From Gammaproteobacteria bacterium (GTDB taxonomy: Bacteria > Pseudomonadota > Gammaproteobacteria > Steroidobacterales > Woeseiaceae), in the NCBI GenBank assembly GCA_009937505.1, contig JAACFJ010000012.1, positions 1 to 64,000 on the forward strand: DNA of 64,000 bases. The letters run 5' to 3'. Position 1 is the stretch's first letter. Each line of letters starts with the position of its first letter. The notes beneath the pieces are model-generated. The model was not told the DNA's origin. It saw only the letters and a program-made list of their open reading frames with translations, and did no database searches. The position numbers and the translations under genes are program-made. Below, piece by piece: positions 1-9,245 of this stretch.

Positions 1-2
1 AA

Positions 3-293
3 TCGGAATCGGTCATCATCGACCCGGCCAAGGCCAGCTGCGCCCCGACGGCACGACAGCAACAGGTATTTGCCAGTCTCGACGCTATCGAGGATGCGAA
101 CCGGGATAAGGAAAACTGGAAGGCGCCGGAAATCAAAGATACCGGCACCGGCGTTACACTGGCCTCGCATCAGGAGCGGCTCGCGCGCCTGCCCGATTGC
201 GGTGAAGAAGGCGTCGTCGCGCCCTGCAAGGTCGGCGAGATCATCATCGAAGCTGGCGACACCGAGTCCGTCGACGTCTGGCGTCGCAACTGA
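3..293 (+). CDS. C-terminal fragment of an unknown protein (truncated by window edge)
   Basis: Open frame from base 3 to TGA at 291-293 (..EIIIEAGDTESVDVWRRN*), no start in window. Confidence 0.5.
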   Translation, partial: SESVIIDPAKASCAPTARQQQVFASLDAIEDANRDKENWKAPEIKDTGTGVTLASHQERLARLPDCGEEGVVAPCKVGEIIIEAGDTESVDVWRRN

Positions 294-440
294 GCCGGAA
301 ACGAAAAAGGCCTGCTTGGCGGGCCTTACTTGTCAGTTCGGACCTGGCCGGTTTCGAGCCGGGCAACTTCGGATTGCCGACGCGCGTCCGCGGAATCGTG
401 ACACGCAGCAAGCAGGTCGCCGATTGTCCGTGCGCCTGCT

Positions 441-1181
441 TCAGCCACGCCTGAACTCCTTCATCTGTATCTTGGTTTCGTGTCCTGCAAACGTGTTTCC
501 GGAGGTGTCCTCGCCCTTCATGTACGATCGTTGCCAACCCTTCTTCGCGGCGTCGGATCCGGAGACCTTCAGTTCTTCGTTGAATCGCAGGCGCTGCTCG
601 CGCCAGTCGACATACTGCCTGTAGAGCTTCGGGTTTTCATTCAGGTTCTTTATCGTGGCGTCGAACTTGCGGGCATAGTGCCGTGGGTAAGGAAGAATCG
701 TGCAGAACGGCTCACCTTCCTCGAAGGTTACCTTGTGGCGTTTTCGCGTGAACTGCCAGTTCATCGTGAACGAGTAGGGCGCCCAGTCGGTCTCTATCAG
801 ACCCTCGAGTGCGGCGATACCGTCTTTCGGCCTGTTGGCGGGACCCTTCACGTACAGGTTGTGTGACTTCGAGGTGCGGAAAAGGTAGCCGGGCGTGAAT
901 GTGAGTACCCCGTGTCCGAAATGGGAACCGATCAGCGGCGAAGGTTCGCCATGGAAGCGGATCTTGATGGCATCCAGGCCATCCTTGCCGTTCCAGCTTG
1001 CGGTGAACGGGACGGGGTTCAGCAGCTCCCATCCCACCTGGTTCGCGATTGCGAGCGGCAGGCATCGATAGCCGAATCGCTCGGGTAATTCCTCGATCCA
1101 GCTGCGCGCTCTCTGCGCGGTACGCAGCGAAACAGGCTGCTCGATAGCTTCGTAGGCTGTGATCTGGAGTTTGTCCTTCAA
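441..1181 (-). CDS. Conserved hypothetical protein, probably DUF6065-like
   Basis: 246 aa intact ORF; globular protein-like composition; family recognised from memory only. Confidence 0.7.
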   Translation of the reverse strand: MKDKLQITAYEAIEQPVSLRTAQRARSWIEELPERFGYRCLPLAIANQVGWELLNPVPFTASWNGKDGLDAIKIRFHGEPSPLIGSHFGHGVLTFTPGYLFRTSKSHNLYVKGPANRPKDGIAALEGLIETDWAPYSFTMNWQFTRKRHKVTFEEGEPFCTILPYPRHYARKFDATIKNLNENPKLYRQYVDWREQRLRFNEELKVSGSDAAKKGWQRSYMKGEDTSGNTFAGHETKIQMKEFRRG

Positions 1182-1288
1182 GTCTTGTCTCCGAGTGTCC
1201 GTCGAACCTTGCGACGTGTCCCGATTTCCGCTTTCGGCCGCAGATCGTCTGCATTCTGCGACAACAGGAGTGTGACGGGTTTCGCGTT

Positions 1289-2574
1289 TTGCAGTCTTCG
1301 AAACGATACCATCGGACGGCGGGTAAGGGAGCTTCCGGTTTCATGGATTTCGTTAAGGCACAAAATGTGATTTCGAGAGTGGCGCGGCTGCTGATGGTCG
1401 TCGTAGCTGCGGCGGCTGCCGTCACGGGCTGTGACGTCGAAACGTATGATGATGCCGTTTCTCGAATTCCCGAGACATCCGCTCCGCCGCCACCGGCCTC
1501 GCCGCCACCACCACCTCCGCCGCCTCCGCCGCCTCCGCCTCCTGCGGCGGGCTTTGGGCCGAATTTCTCGGAGATTCAGGAAAGTGTATTCGACCGGGAG
1601 TGTGTCGGCTGTCATTCCGGGGCGGGCGCCTCCGGCGGACTGAATCTGGAGGCCGCGAGCAGTTACGCGATGCTTGTCGATGTCCCCAGCAACGGCAACC
1701 CCGGAATCGATCGCGTAGAGCCCGGTCAGCCGAACAACAGCAGATGCCGCCCGGCGCGCCTCTGCCACCGTCCGAGATCGACGTGATCCGGCAGTGGATC
1801 ACGGACGGCGCCATCGACGATACCGTGGTCCCGCCGCAGGCGCCGATCACGGTTACGTCATTGTCACCGATGCCAAATGCGGCACTGACGGCGCCGCCCA
1901 CGACTATCGTGGCGGGCTTCAGTCGCGAGCTCGATCAGACCTCGATCGGGACCATGACGTTCACGTTGACCGGCAGCGGCGGTGACGGAGACTTTACCGA
2001 CGGGGACGAAGTTCCGATCATGCCGGCCGCCGTCACCATTGGCGCAAATCCGATGAGCGCGGTCATGGACCTGACCGGAGTCACAATGAACGACGATACC
2101 TATCGTGTGACACTGGTCGGCAGCGGCAGCCCTGCGATCATGGACCTCGATGGCAATCTCCTCGACGGCGAATACATGAACCGCTTCCCGACGGGCAACG
2201 GTATTGCCGGCGGCGACTTCATGGTGCAGTTCACGCTTACGACGCCGGTGGTGGTCGGCGCCACGCTGGACGAGATCCAGGCCGCCATATTCACACCGAC
2301 CTGCGCCACCTCGAACTGCCATACTGGCGCCAACCCTTCCGGTGGTCTGGATCTCAGCGACGCGGACACGAGCCACACGGCTCTCTTCAACGTCGCAAGC
2401 ATTGGGGACCCGACCATATTGAGGGTTGCGCCCGGCCTGCCAAACGACAGCTACCTGGTCCAGAAACTCGAGGGAACGGCTGGGGGAGCGCAAATGCCGC
2501 TTGGCGGAGCGCCACTCGACGCGACAGAGATCGCCGCCATCCGCCAGTGGATAACAAACGGAGCGGTTCGCTAG
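1289..2574 (+). pseudogene. Secreted/lipoprotein with poly-Pro linker, two cytochrome-like heme domains (CVGCH and CATSNCH) and a central Ig-like domain; frame disrupted near 1740
   Basis: ORFs 1289-1786 and 1600-2574 lie in different frames but give one continuous domain architecture; the first heme domain lacks the segment equivalent to YLVQKLEGTAGGA present in the second. Confidence 0.7.
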
Positions 2575-2582
2575 ACGAAATC

Positions 2583-3299
2583 TCAGTCGTCGAGATGAAT
2601 ATTGACCCGGCGGTTACGGCGGCCTTTCTTCTCGACTTTGCCGATCCTTACCTTGCCGACTTCCGCCGTCGATTTCAGGTGCGTTCCACCACAGGGCTGC
2701 AGGTCCACGCCTTCTATTTCGAGCAGGCGAACTTCGCCTTTGCCGCGTGGTGGCTGTACTGACATCGTGCGCACGAGTTCCGGGTTCGCGTCGAGTTCGG
2801 CATCGTTAATCCAGCGGCAGCTGATCGGGTGATCCGCCTCCACCAGTGCCTGCATCGCCACAGCGACGGCTTCCTTGTCGACCGAGTCCTCCATGTCGAA
2901 ATCGAGGCGGCTCTTTTCCGCGGAGATGTTGCCGCCCGTGACTCCGTACTTGAGGACCGCGCCCAGGAGGTGCATCGCGGTGTGCATGCGCATGTGGCGG
3001 TATCGCCGGTCCCAGTCGAGTTCAAGGTGTACAGTGTCACCGACCTCCGGCAATGGGCTGCCGTCCTCGACCAAATGGAGTATCTCGCCCGTCTCGCCGT
3101 AACGGGTGTCTACAATGCGGGCTTCGCCTGCCGGCCAGCTCATCGATCCCGTATCGCCGGGCTGGCCACCGCCCAGCGGGTAGAAAACGGTGCGATCGAC
3201 GGCCACCGCCTGGCCTTCGACCGCCGTGACGTCGGCGTCACATTCCTTCAGATAGGAATCCTTGCGAACATGATGCCGACAGTCCGGGCAATCTGACAT
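2583..3299 (-). CDS. Alanyl-tRNA editing protein (AlaX-like, AlaRS editing domain)
   Basis: HxxxH (MHTAMHLLGA) and CGGTH motifs; start chosen at MSDCPDC. Confidence 0.85.
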   Translation of the reverse strand: MSDCPDCRHHVRKDSYLKECDADVTAVEGQAVAVDRTVFYPLGGGQPGDTGSMSWPAGEARIVDTRYGETGEILHLVEDGSPLPEVGDTVHLELDWDRRYRHMRMHTAMHLLGAVLKYGVTGGNISAEKSRLDFDMEDSVDKEAVAVAMQALVEADHPISCRWINDAELDANPELVRTMSVQPPRGKGEVRLLEIEGVDLQPCGGTHLKSTAEVGKVRIGKVEKKGRRNRRVNIHLDD

Positions 3300-3433
3300 A
3301 ACGTCGTGAGGCGGGCAAGCCGGGCGGGAATTTCGCGAAGTCACGACGCCGCGCACAGAACTCGCTTGACGAATCCAGTAAAAGCGAGTGAATACCCCGG
3401 GCAGGTCTGCTGGCGCCGCCCGGAAGTCAGGAA

Positions 3434-4448
3434 TTGGAGAGGAACCGGGTGTACGGAAACGCCACTAAAATTACGGGCGCGCTGCGTCTTGCTACGGTGG
3501 CGGCACTGCTCCTGCTGCACGGTTGTGCGCTGCTCGGGCCGGAGCCGGAGCCTGTCGAGCCGGTACCCGAAGTCGTCGAAGCGCCGGAGCCGGTCGTCGA
3601 AGTTCCGGAACCCGAGCCCGAGCCCGAACCGCCTGTGGTCAAGCCCGCGCCGCCTCCGCGACAGGTCGCCGTAGTCCTGAGCAGTCGGCAGGAGGCGTAC
3701 GAGGCCGTCGCCAATGAACTGAGCGAGCGGCTCGACAACGTCGCCATCTACGACCTGGGCGATCGCAGCCAGCCTCCGGTGGTGGCATTTCGCCAGATAA
3801 ACGACTCCAGGACGGATGCAGTCGTTGGCGCAGGTGCCGGTTGTCTTCAGCCAGGTTTTCAACTACCAGGATCACGGTCTCATAACCGAGACCAGCCGCG
3901 GTGTCTCGGCTCTACCGCCGCTCGACGCCCACCTCGCCGCGTGGAAGAAACTCGATCCGACCCTCGCACGTGTGGGCCTGATCGTCGGTGCCGGGCACGA
4001 ATCGCTGCGGACGGAGGCTGAAATTGCCGCCCAGAATCACGGCGTGGAACTTCGCATCCAGGAGGCCGGATCTGACCAGGAGACCCTTTATCACTTCAAG
4101 CGCATAATTCACGAAATCGATGGTTTCTGGCTGTTTCCGGACAACCGGATACTCAGTCCGCGCGTGCTGACGGAGATTCTGCAGCAGGCAAACCGTCGGC
4201 ACGTGCCGGTAGCGGTATCGAACGAGGCGATGTTGCAGCTGGGCGCGGCGATCAGCGTGTCCACCATCCCGTCTGACATCGCGGCAACCATTGTGCAGGT
4301 CCTCGAGCGCATACGTGCGGGCGAGATCGACACGGTGCCGCCAATGACTCAACTATCGGAGGTGCGAGTCCTAACGAATGATGCCCTGATGAAGCCCGAG
4401 GTGGCGGCGGGCACTGCAGAGTCCGGCGGGAAGGGCGGATCGCAATGA
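3434..4448 (+). pseudogene. ABC-type substrate-binding lipoprotein (ABC_sub_bind-like) with Pro/Glu-rich spacer, frame disrupted near 3815-3840
   Basis: Signal/lipobox (LLLLHGCALLG); ORF 3434-4021 carries the N-terminal half and ORF 3816-4448 (..LAQVPVVFSQVFNYQDHG..) the C-terminal half in another frame. Confidence 0.65.
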
Positions 4449-6643
4449 AACAGGCGATGGTGATCATCACGGCATTCGTCGCAAGATTCCTGCAGCGGTT
4501 TCGACTGCCGAGCAGCAAGCGAGTCCTGGTCCATGAGATTCTCTGGATCCAGATTCTGAGCGCCGGCATTGTCGGCGCGTTCGCGATCGGTGCGCTTTAC
4601 TGGGGTGGGCAATGGGTATTGCAAGACAATTACAGTCGCTGGGCACTGCAGTGGACGGAGGAACTTAATGAACTCGGTTCTCCCCTGTACCTGAGCGATG
4701 ACAGTGAAGCGCTTTTGCGGCTGGAAAGCTTCGTTAAGAGATACCCGGAAATCGGCCGCGTCGCCTATTTCCGGCCGGATGGTGCGCCGCTGTTTTCGAT
4801 CGATGGCGACGCCAAGCTGGAGCCGCCAGGCCGTCTCTCAGAGTCAATGCTCGAGGAAGCCAGGGCGCTTGTCGGCAGCGATCAGCCGTACTTGCTACAA
4901 AGCAGTATCTTGAATCCACGGCAATTCGAGATCATGGCGCCGGTCTGGACCGAGTCGCTTGCCGACGATGGCCTGTTTGCATTCGACCCTGCTGTCGCGC
5001 TGACGGAAAGCAAGACCGAACTAATTGGTTTTGTCGGCATGCACCTCGACTTCATCATCTTTCACGACCGACTGCTCGCCAATATAAAAGTCGCGATTAT
5101 GATCTTGCTCGTGCTGTTGACCGCATTTGCTCTATACGGTCGGCGGGTTCTGCGGCGGGCGCTCGCGTCGATCTCGGATCTGCAGGATCCCATCCAGGAA
5201 CTCGCCCGCGGAAATCTGAAGGTCAAGTTCGAACCGGCGGAACACCGCGAAATTTCCGATATCGTGGAGGCATTGGAAACGACGGCCACTGCCTTGAGCG
5301 AGCGTGACGCAATGCTCATGGAGCTGGCGAATCACGACAACCTGACGGGACTCTTCAACCGGCGCCGCTTCATGGAGGAACTCAACGTTGAACTGGCCAA
5401 TATCGCAGTGCACGAGCACAGCAGCGCACTGTTCTTCATTGACCTCGACCAGTTCAAGTACGTCAACGACACCTGTGGCCATCACGCGGGAGACCGCCTG
5501 ATCCGCAAGGTCGCAGACGAGCTCATACGTAGCGTTAGCGAGAACGACATTGTCGCGCGCTTTGGCGGCGACGAGTTTGTCATTCTGCACTGCGGCACCG
5601 ATGAGAGATCCGTACGCGATATGGCCGAGAGCATACTTTCCAATATGCGGCGGCTTGCGCACGTCGAAGACGAGCGGGTATTCCACATTCACTGCAGCAT
5701 AGGCGTCACGATGATCGACCGGGCGAAGGCGAATCCCGACGAGATCATTGCAGAAGCCGATATTGCGTGTCGCGAGGCCAAGTCTGCGGGACGCAACCGC
5801 ATGCAGTTTTTCGAGAAGTCCTCGCATTTCGTCGAACGGGCATCGTCGGACGTGGGGTGGATGAACAGATTGCGCAATGCGGTTGATGCCGACAGTTTCG
5901 AACTGCGATTCCAGCCCATCAACCAGATTGATTCAGGCGCTACGAAACATCATGAAGTACTGCTGCGGCTGCGAGGCGATGACGGCAAGCTTTTGAGCCC
6001 CGATGCATTTCTGCCGTCAGCAGTTCGTTTCGGCCTGATGTCGGAGATCGACTTATGGGCTATCCGACATTCGGCCGAGGCGTATGCGGAGTACGTTGAG
6101 GAAAGTCCGCAACTCAGGCTGTCGATCAACCTGTCAGCAAACGCCTTTGAAAGCGACAACCTGTCGGAGTATGTCGCGTCGGTTTTCGCAGAGCATGGAG
6201 TTCCGGCGAACCGCATCATTTTCGAGATCACCGAGAGCCTGGCCGTAAGGCGGCCGCGGCACGTAGAACTGCAAATTGACGCTCTGCGGGAGATGGGCTG
6301 TAAGCTGGCGCTCGACGATTTCGGCACCGGATACAGCTCCTTCAGCTATCTGCAAAAGCTGCATTTCGATTTCATCAAGATCGACGGCTCGTTCGTCCAC
6401 GATATCCTGAACAACCCTGTTGACCAGAAGATGATCAAGCTCATCGCAGAGGTCGGGCGTGAGGCGAATATGCAGACCGTCGCCGAGTACGTGCAGGACG
6501 CAGAGTCGCTGGAGCTCCTTGGCGAACTCGGCGTCGATCTCGCACAGGGCTTTTTTGTCGGCCGGCCAACGAGGCGTCCGCTCTACAAGTCGACCCCGAT
6601 CTCGCTCAGTTCCCGGCGCAACCGGCGTACGTGGCAAAACTGA
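4445..6643 (+). CDS. Membrane-bound GGDEF/EAL domain protein
   Basis: RFGGDEFVIL, EVLLRL, DDFGTGYSSFSYL and KIDGSFV motifs; N-terminal TM/periplasmic region; ATGA overlap with upstream SBP. Confidence 0.92.
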   Translation: MKQAMVIITAFVARFLQRFRLPSSKRVLVHEILWIQILSAGIVGAFAIGALYWGGQWVLQDNYSRWALQWTEELNELGSPLYLSDDSEALLRLESFVKRYPEIGRVAYFRPDGAPLFSIDGDAKLEPPGRLSESMLEEARALVGSDQPYLLQSSILNPRQFEIMAPVWTESLADDGLFAFDPAVALTESKTELIGFVGMHLDFIIFHDRLLANIKVAIMILLVLLTAFALYGRRVLRRALASISDLQDPIQELARGNLKVKFEPAEHREISDIVEALETTATALSERDAMLMELANHDNLTGLFNRRRFMEELNVELANIAVHEHSSALFFIDLDQFKYVNDTCGHHAGDRLIRKVADELIRSVSENDIVARFGGDEFVILHCGTDERSVRDMAESILSNMRRLAHVEDERVFHIHCSIGVTMIDRAKANPDEIIAEADIACREAKSAGRNRMQFFEKSSHFVERASSDVGWMNRLRNAVDADSFELRFQPINQIDSGATKHHEVLLRLRGDDGKLLSPDAFLPSAVRFGLMSEIDLWAIRHSAEAYAEYVEESPQLRLSINLSANAFESDNLSEYVASVFAEHGVPANRIIFEITESLAVRRPRHVELQIDALREMGCKLALDDFGTGYSSFSYLQKLHFDFIKIDGSFVHDILNNPVDQKMIKLIAEVGREANMQTVAEYVQDAESLELLGELGVDLAQGFFVGRPTRRPLYKSTPISLSSRRNRRTWQN

Positions 6644-6902
6644 TATCGCGACGCAGAAATCCATAGACGTCGATCTTCCCGACGCATTGCGCAACCACTC
6701 CAGAGAGACGTCGGCATCGCCGACGCGCTTGCTACAACTGCCAGAGAACGGCAGATTCCCGAGAACGATCAGACGCCCGTAGCAGGAGTGTGGCAGCAGG
6801 TAACGTTCCGACGAACGGCCGGAATCGGCCGACGAATGACATTAACAGCGTCCGGCCGAGGATCTACTATGGTGTCGAAGGGAATCACAGCAGGACGAGA
6901 TT

Positions 6903-7106
6903 ATGACAATCGACAGAATTACGGCAGAGTCGGCCCCGAATGGAAACGCGCACAACCCCGATTCGGACGCCGGTGATACTCCGGCTATCCCGCGACAACA
7001 GTTAGACCTGCTGGCGCTCGAAATCGAGGATGACGATCTGGGTAGCGATCCGTATAACCGCACGGGACAGTTCTATCTGGCCGAGTTGAAAAAACGGGAC
7101 CAGTAA
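6903..7106 (+). CDS. Small hypothetical protein (67 aa)
   Basis: Plausible ORF with acidic composition; no family recognised. Confidence 0.4.
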   Translation: MTIDRITAESAPNGNAHNPDSDAGDTPAIPRQQLDLLALEIEDDDLGSDPYNRTGQFYLAELKKRDQ

Positions 7107-7213
7107 AAGATCCGCACTCTCGATCACGGCTACACACTGTTGAATCTATATGCGTTGGCTGTTGGTAAGGTAGTTAGGATCACGTATCGCGTCTTCCGTT
7201 TCGTTTCGAAAGA

Positions 7214-7627
7214 CTACCAGCGGGGACGCTCCTCACACTGAGCGTGTTGATGCAGGCGGGCGTCGTGCGTGCGAAAGTGCTCTGAAAACCAGTACTGCAA
7301 ATCGTCGGATAGCCGCTCTTCGGCGTAACGCCCTCCGGACCGAACCTGGTCCAGTATCTCTCGCAGGTCGTCCAGTAACACCTCATGGTCTTCTTTATGC
7401 TCGGCGTAAGCCATGTAGCGCGTTTCGCGCATGAACGCCTCCTCCCGATCGAAGTGCGTCGAGACGAGTGTGTAGATCTGGGTGATCCCCTCGACGATGT
7501 CCGCACGGCTGGCGCCGGCCAACATGGCTTCGTGCAGGGCATTTATTAATGCGACGAGATTTCGGTGCTCGATGTCGACTTCCTCGATACCGAGATTGAA
7601 TTCGTCCTTCCACTCGACCAGGCTCAT
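7214..7627 (-). CDS. Bacteriohemerythrin
   Basis: MSLVEWKDEFNLGIEEVDIEHRNLVALIN..HFDREEAFM..HKEDHEVLL..HD pattern of hemerythrin ligands. Confidence 0.92.
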   Translation of the reverse strand: MSLVEWKDEFNLGIEEVDIEHRNLVALINALHEAMLAGASRADIVEGITQIYTLVSTHFDREEAFMRETRYMAYAEHKEDHEVLLDDLREILDQVRSGGRYAEERLSDDLQYWFSEHFRTHDARLHQHAQCEERPRW

Positions 7628-7794
7628 TGCCCGTGCAGGTCCCGTACTATGTTTCGCGCTGCATTCGCGCAGAATAACAGGAGATGTCCCGCTACACACT
7701 TGCGAAAGTACTTTAACTTAATACGCCAACAGCAGAAACGAAAAACAGCTTGAAAAATCGAAGATACGGTTTCAAAAGAAAGAGTTGCAGCGCG

Positions 7795-8168
7795 CGAGAG
7801 AAGTTCTACAGTGAACCCTGAGGCGAAAGCCTCGAGTTAGCAAGTTCGCTTGTTGACGACCGCCCTGCTTGAAGAGGTCCGAGCCTCGTCCAGTGTCGGG
7901 GGCGGTGGACGCAAAAAAGGCGGAACCTGACGCGAAAGCGGTGAGTGAGAGCTCGCCAATGGAACGAAAGGAATGCGAAGGTGAAACTCGGAAATGAAAC
8001 CGGAGCGTTATGCCGGGTAGCCCGATATCAAGAACGTAGTCGGGTCTGAATTCGGGACGCGGGCCGCAAGGCCGGCAGACTGGGTGAAGAGTCGAGTACG
8101 CGACAAAGCAGATCTACCCACGCGTCCTCTTACGCCGAAAGCGGCCCATCGGGCCGCTTTCTTTTTTT
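7795..8168 (+). ncRNA. Candidate large structured non-coding RNA, possibly HEARO/omega-RNA-like
   Basis: No convincing ORF; many local stems (GAGGC-GAAA-GCCUC, GCAAG-UUCG-CUUGU, GGCC-GCAA-GGCC, CCCGA..UCGGG) and a long-range stem GGACGCG 8055-8061 / CGCGUCC 8121-8127, ending in a rho-independent terminator. Confidence 0.65.
8138..8168 (+). terminator. Rho-independent terminator
   Basis: AAAGCGGCCC-AT-CGGGCCGCTTTCTTTTTTT. Confidence 0.9.
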
Positions 8169-8246
8169 GCGTGTCGTAGCGGTTCTGGACAAGCTACGCA
8201 TGACCTGCGAGACTCGGCCGCCGGTACCCTGACGTGGAGTTAACCG

Positions 8247-9107
8247 ATGCTTCGATTCTGGTCCGTCATTCTCGCCCTGTTCGCGTTGTCGGGCGGCGCC
8301 CTTGCCGAATCTCCGACGCTAAAGCGTATTGCGGAAACCGGTACGATCCGCATCGGTTACGTGCCGGACGCGGCGCCACTGTCGTTCGAGGACGAGGACG
8401 GCAATGTCGTGGGCTACTCCGTTGATCTGTGTCGGCATATTGCGTCGGCGATCCGGTTCGATCTCGGCCTGGAGAAAATCGATATCGAATTCAAGCCGCT
8501 GGTCTCAATCGAAGAACGCATTAGCGCGATCGAGAAGGGCGAAGTCGATATTGAATGCGGCACGTCGACGGTCACTCTTTCTCGCCGTGAACGTGTGGAT
8601 TTCACATTGATGACCTTCATCACTGGCAGCGCCATACTTTCGCTCACGGACAAGCCTGTTAAGACGATTGACGAGCTCGACAAGAAGCGCATCGCTGTAG
8701 TGACCGGGACGACCACGGAGGACGTGGTGCGGCGCGTTGCCGAGGTTAACGATCTTCGCATCAAGCTGACGCCGATAAAGACTCACAATGAAGGCATGAA
8801 GCTTCTCAATAATGGCAAGGTGGATGGATACGCGTCTGATCGCGCCATGCTGATTGGCCAGGTGTTCCGCAATGCCAACGTGGCGAACGACTACTTCATG
8901 ACGCGCAGCGCACTGTCATTCGAACCCTACGCTTTCATGATCGCCCGCGGTGACACCGGGTTCAGGCTGGCCGCCGACCGCGCACTGGCGTCGCTGTACC
9001 GTACGGCCCGGATCCGTCGGATCTACCAGAACTGGTTCGGCCGTTACGGGGAACCGCTCTCACCGATCGTCGAGGCGATGTACCAGTTCCAGGCCGTCGG
9101 AGAGTAA
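8247..9107 (+). CDS. Amino-acid ABC transporter substrate-binding protein (SBP family 3)
   Basis: Signal peptide; IRIGYVPDAAPLSFEDEDGNVVGYSVDLCRHIA; C-terminal YQNWFGRYGEPLS. Confidence 0.92.
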   Translation: MLRFWSVILALFALSGGALAESPTLKRIAETGTIRIGYVPDAAPLSFEDEDGNVVGYSVDLCRHIASAIRFDLGLEKIDIEFKPLVSIEERISAIEKGEVDIECGTSTVTLSRRERVDFTLMTFITGSAILSLTDKPVKTIDELDKKRIAVVTGTTTEDVVRRVAEVNDLRIKLTPIKTHNEGMKLLNNGKVDGYASDRAMLIGQVFRNANVANDYFMTRSALSFEPYAFMIARGDTGFRLAADRALASLYRTARIRRIYQNWFGRYGEPLSPIVEAMYQFQAVGE

Positions 9108-9245
9108 GTCGAATTCCGGTCGGGCCGGAGCAGGTCGCTGATCGCCGATAATCAAGGCCTTGGCACGCCGGACGGACCTGTGTCACATTCAAACGCCGCC
9201 TGATGTGGCACAAATAGACCCTGACCCACCAAATGGGGAACGGTC

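Noticed and set aside
1178-1768. Arg-rich minus-strand ORF (RRRRRRRRRRRRWWWRR)
   Set aside because: It is the antisense of the poly-proline linker in the plus-strand cytochrome-like gene
3795-3860. Programmed ribosomal frameshift explaining the split ORF
   Set aside because: No slippery heptamer seen, and other split genes in the window show missing residues, favouring deletion
7795-8168. tmRNA, RNase P RNA or 6S RNA
   Set aside because: Does not show the hallmark conserved segments I would expect for these; no tRNA-like ends or resume ORF
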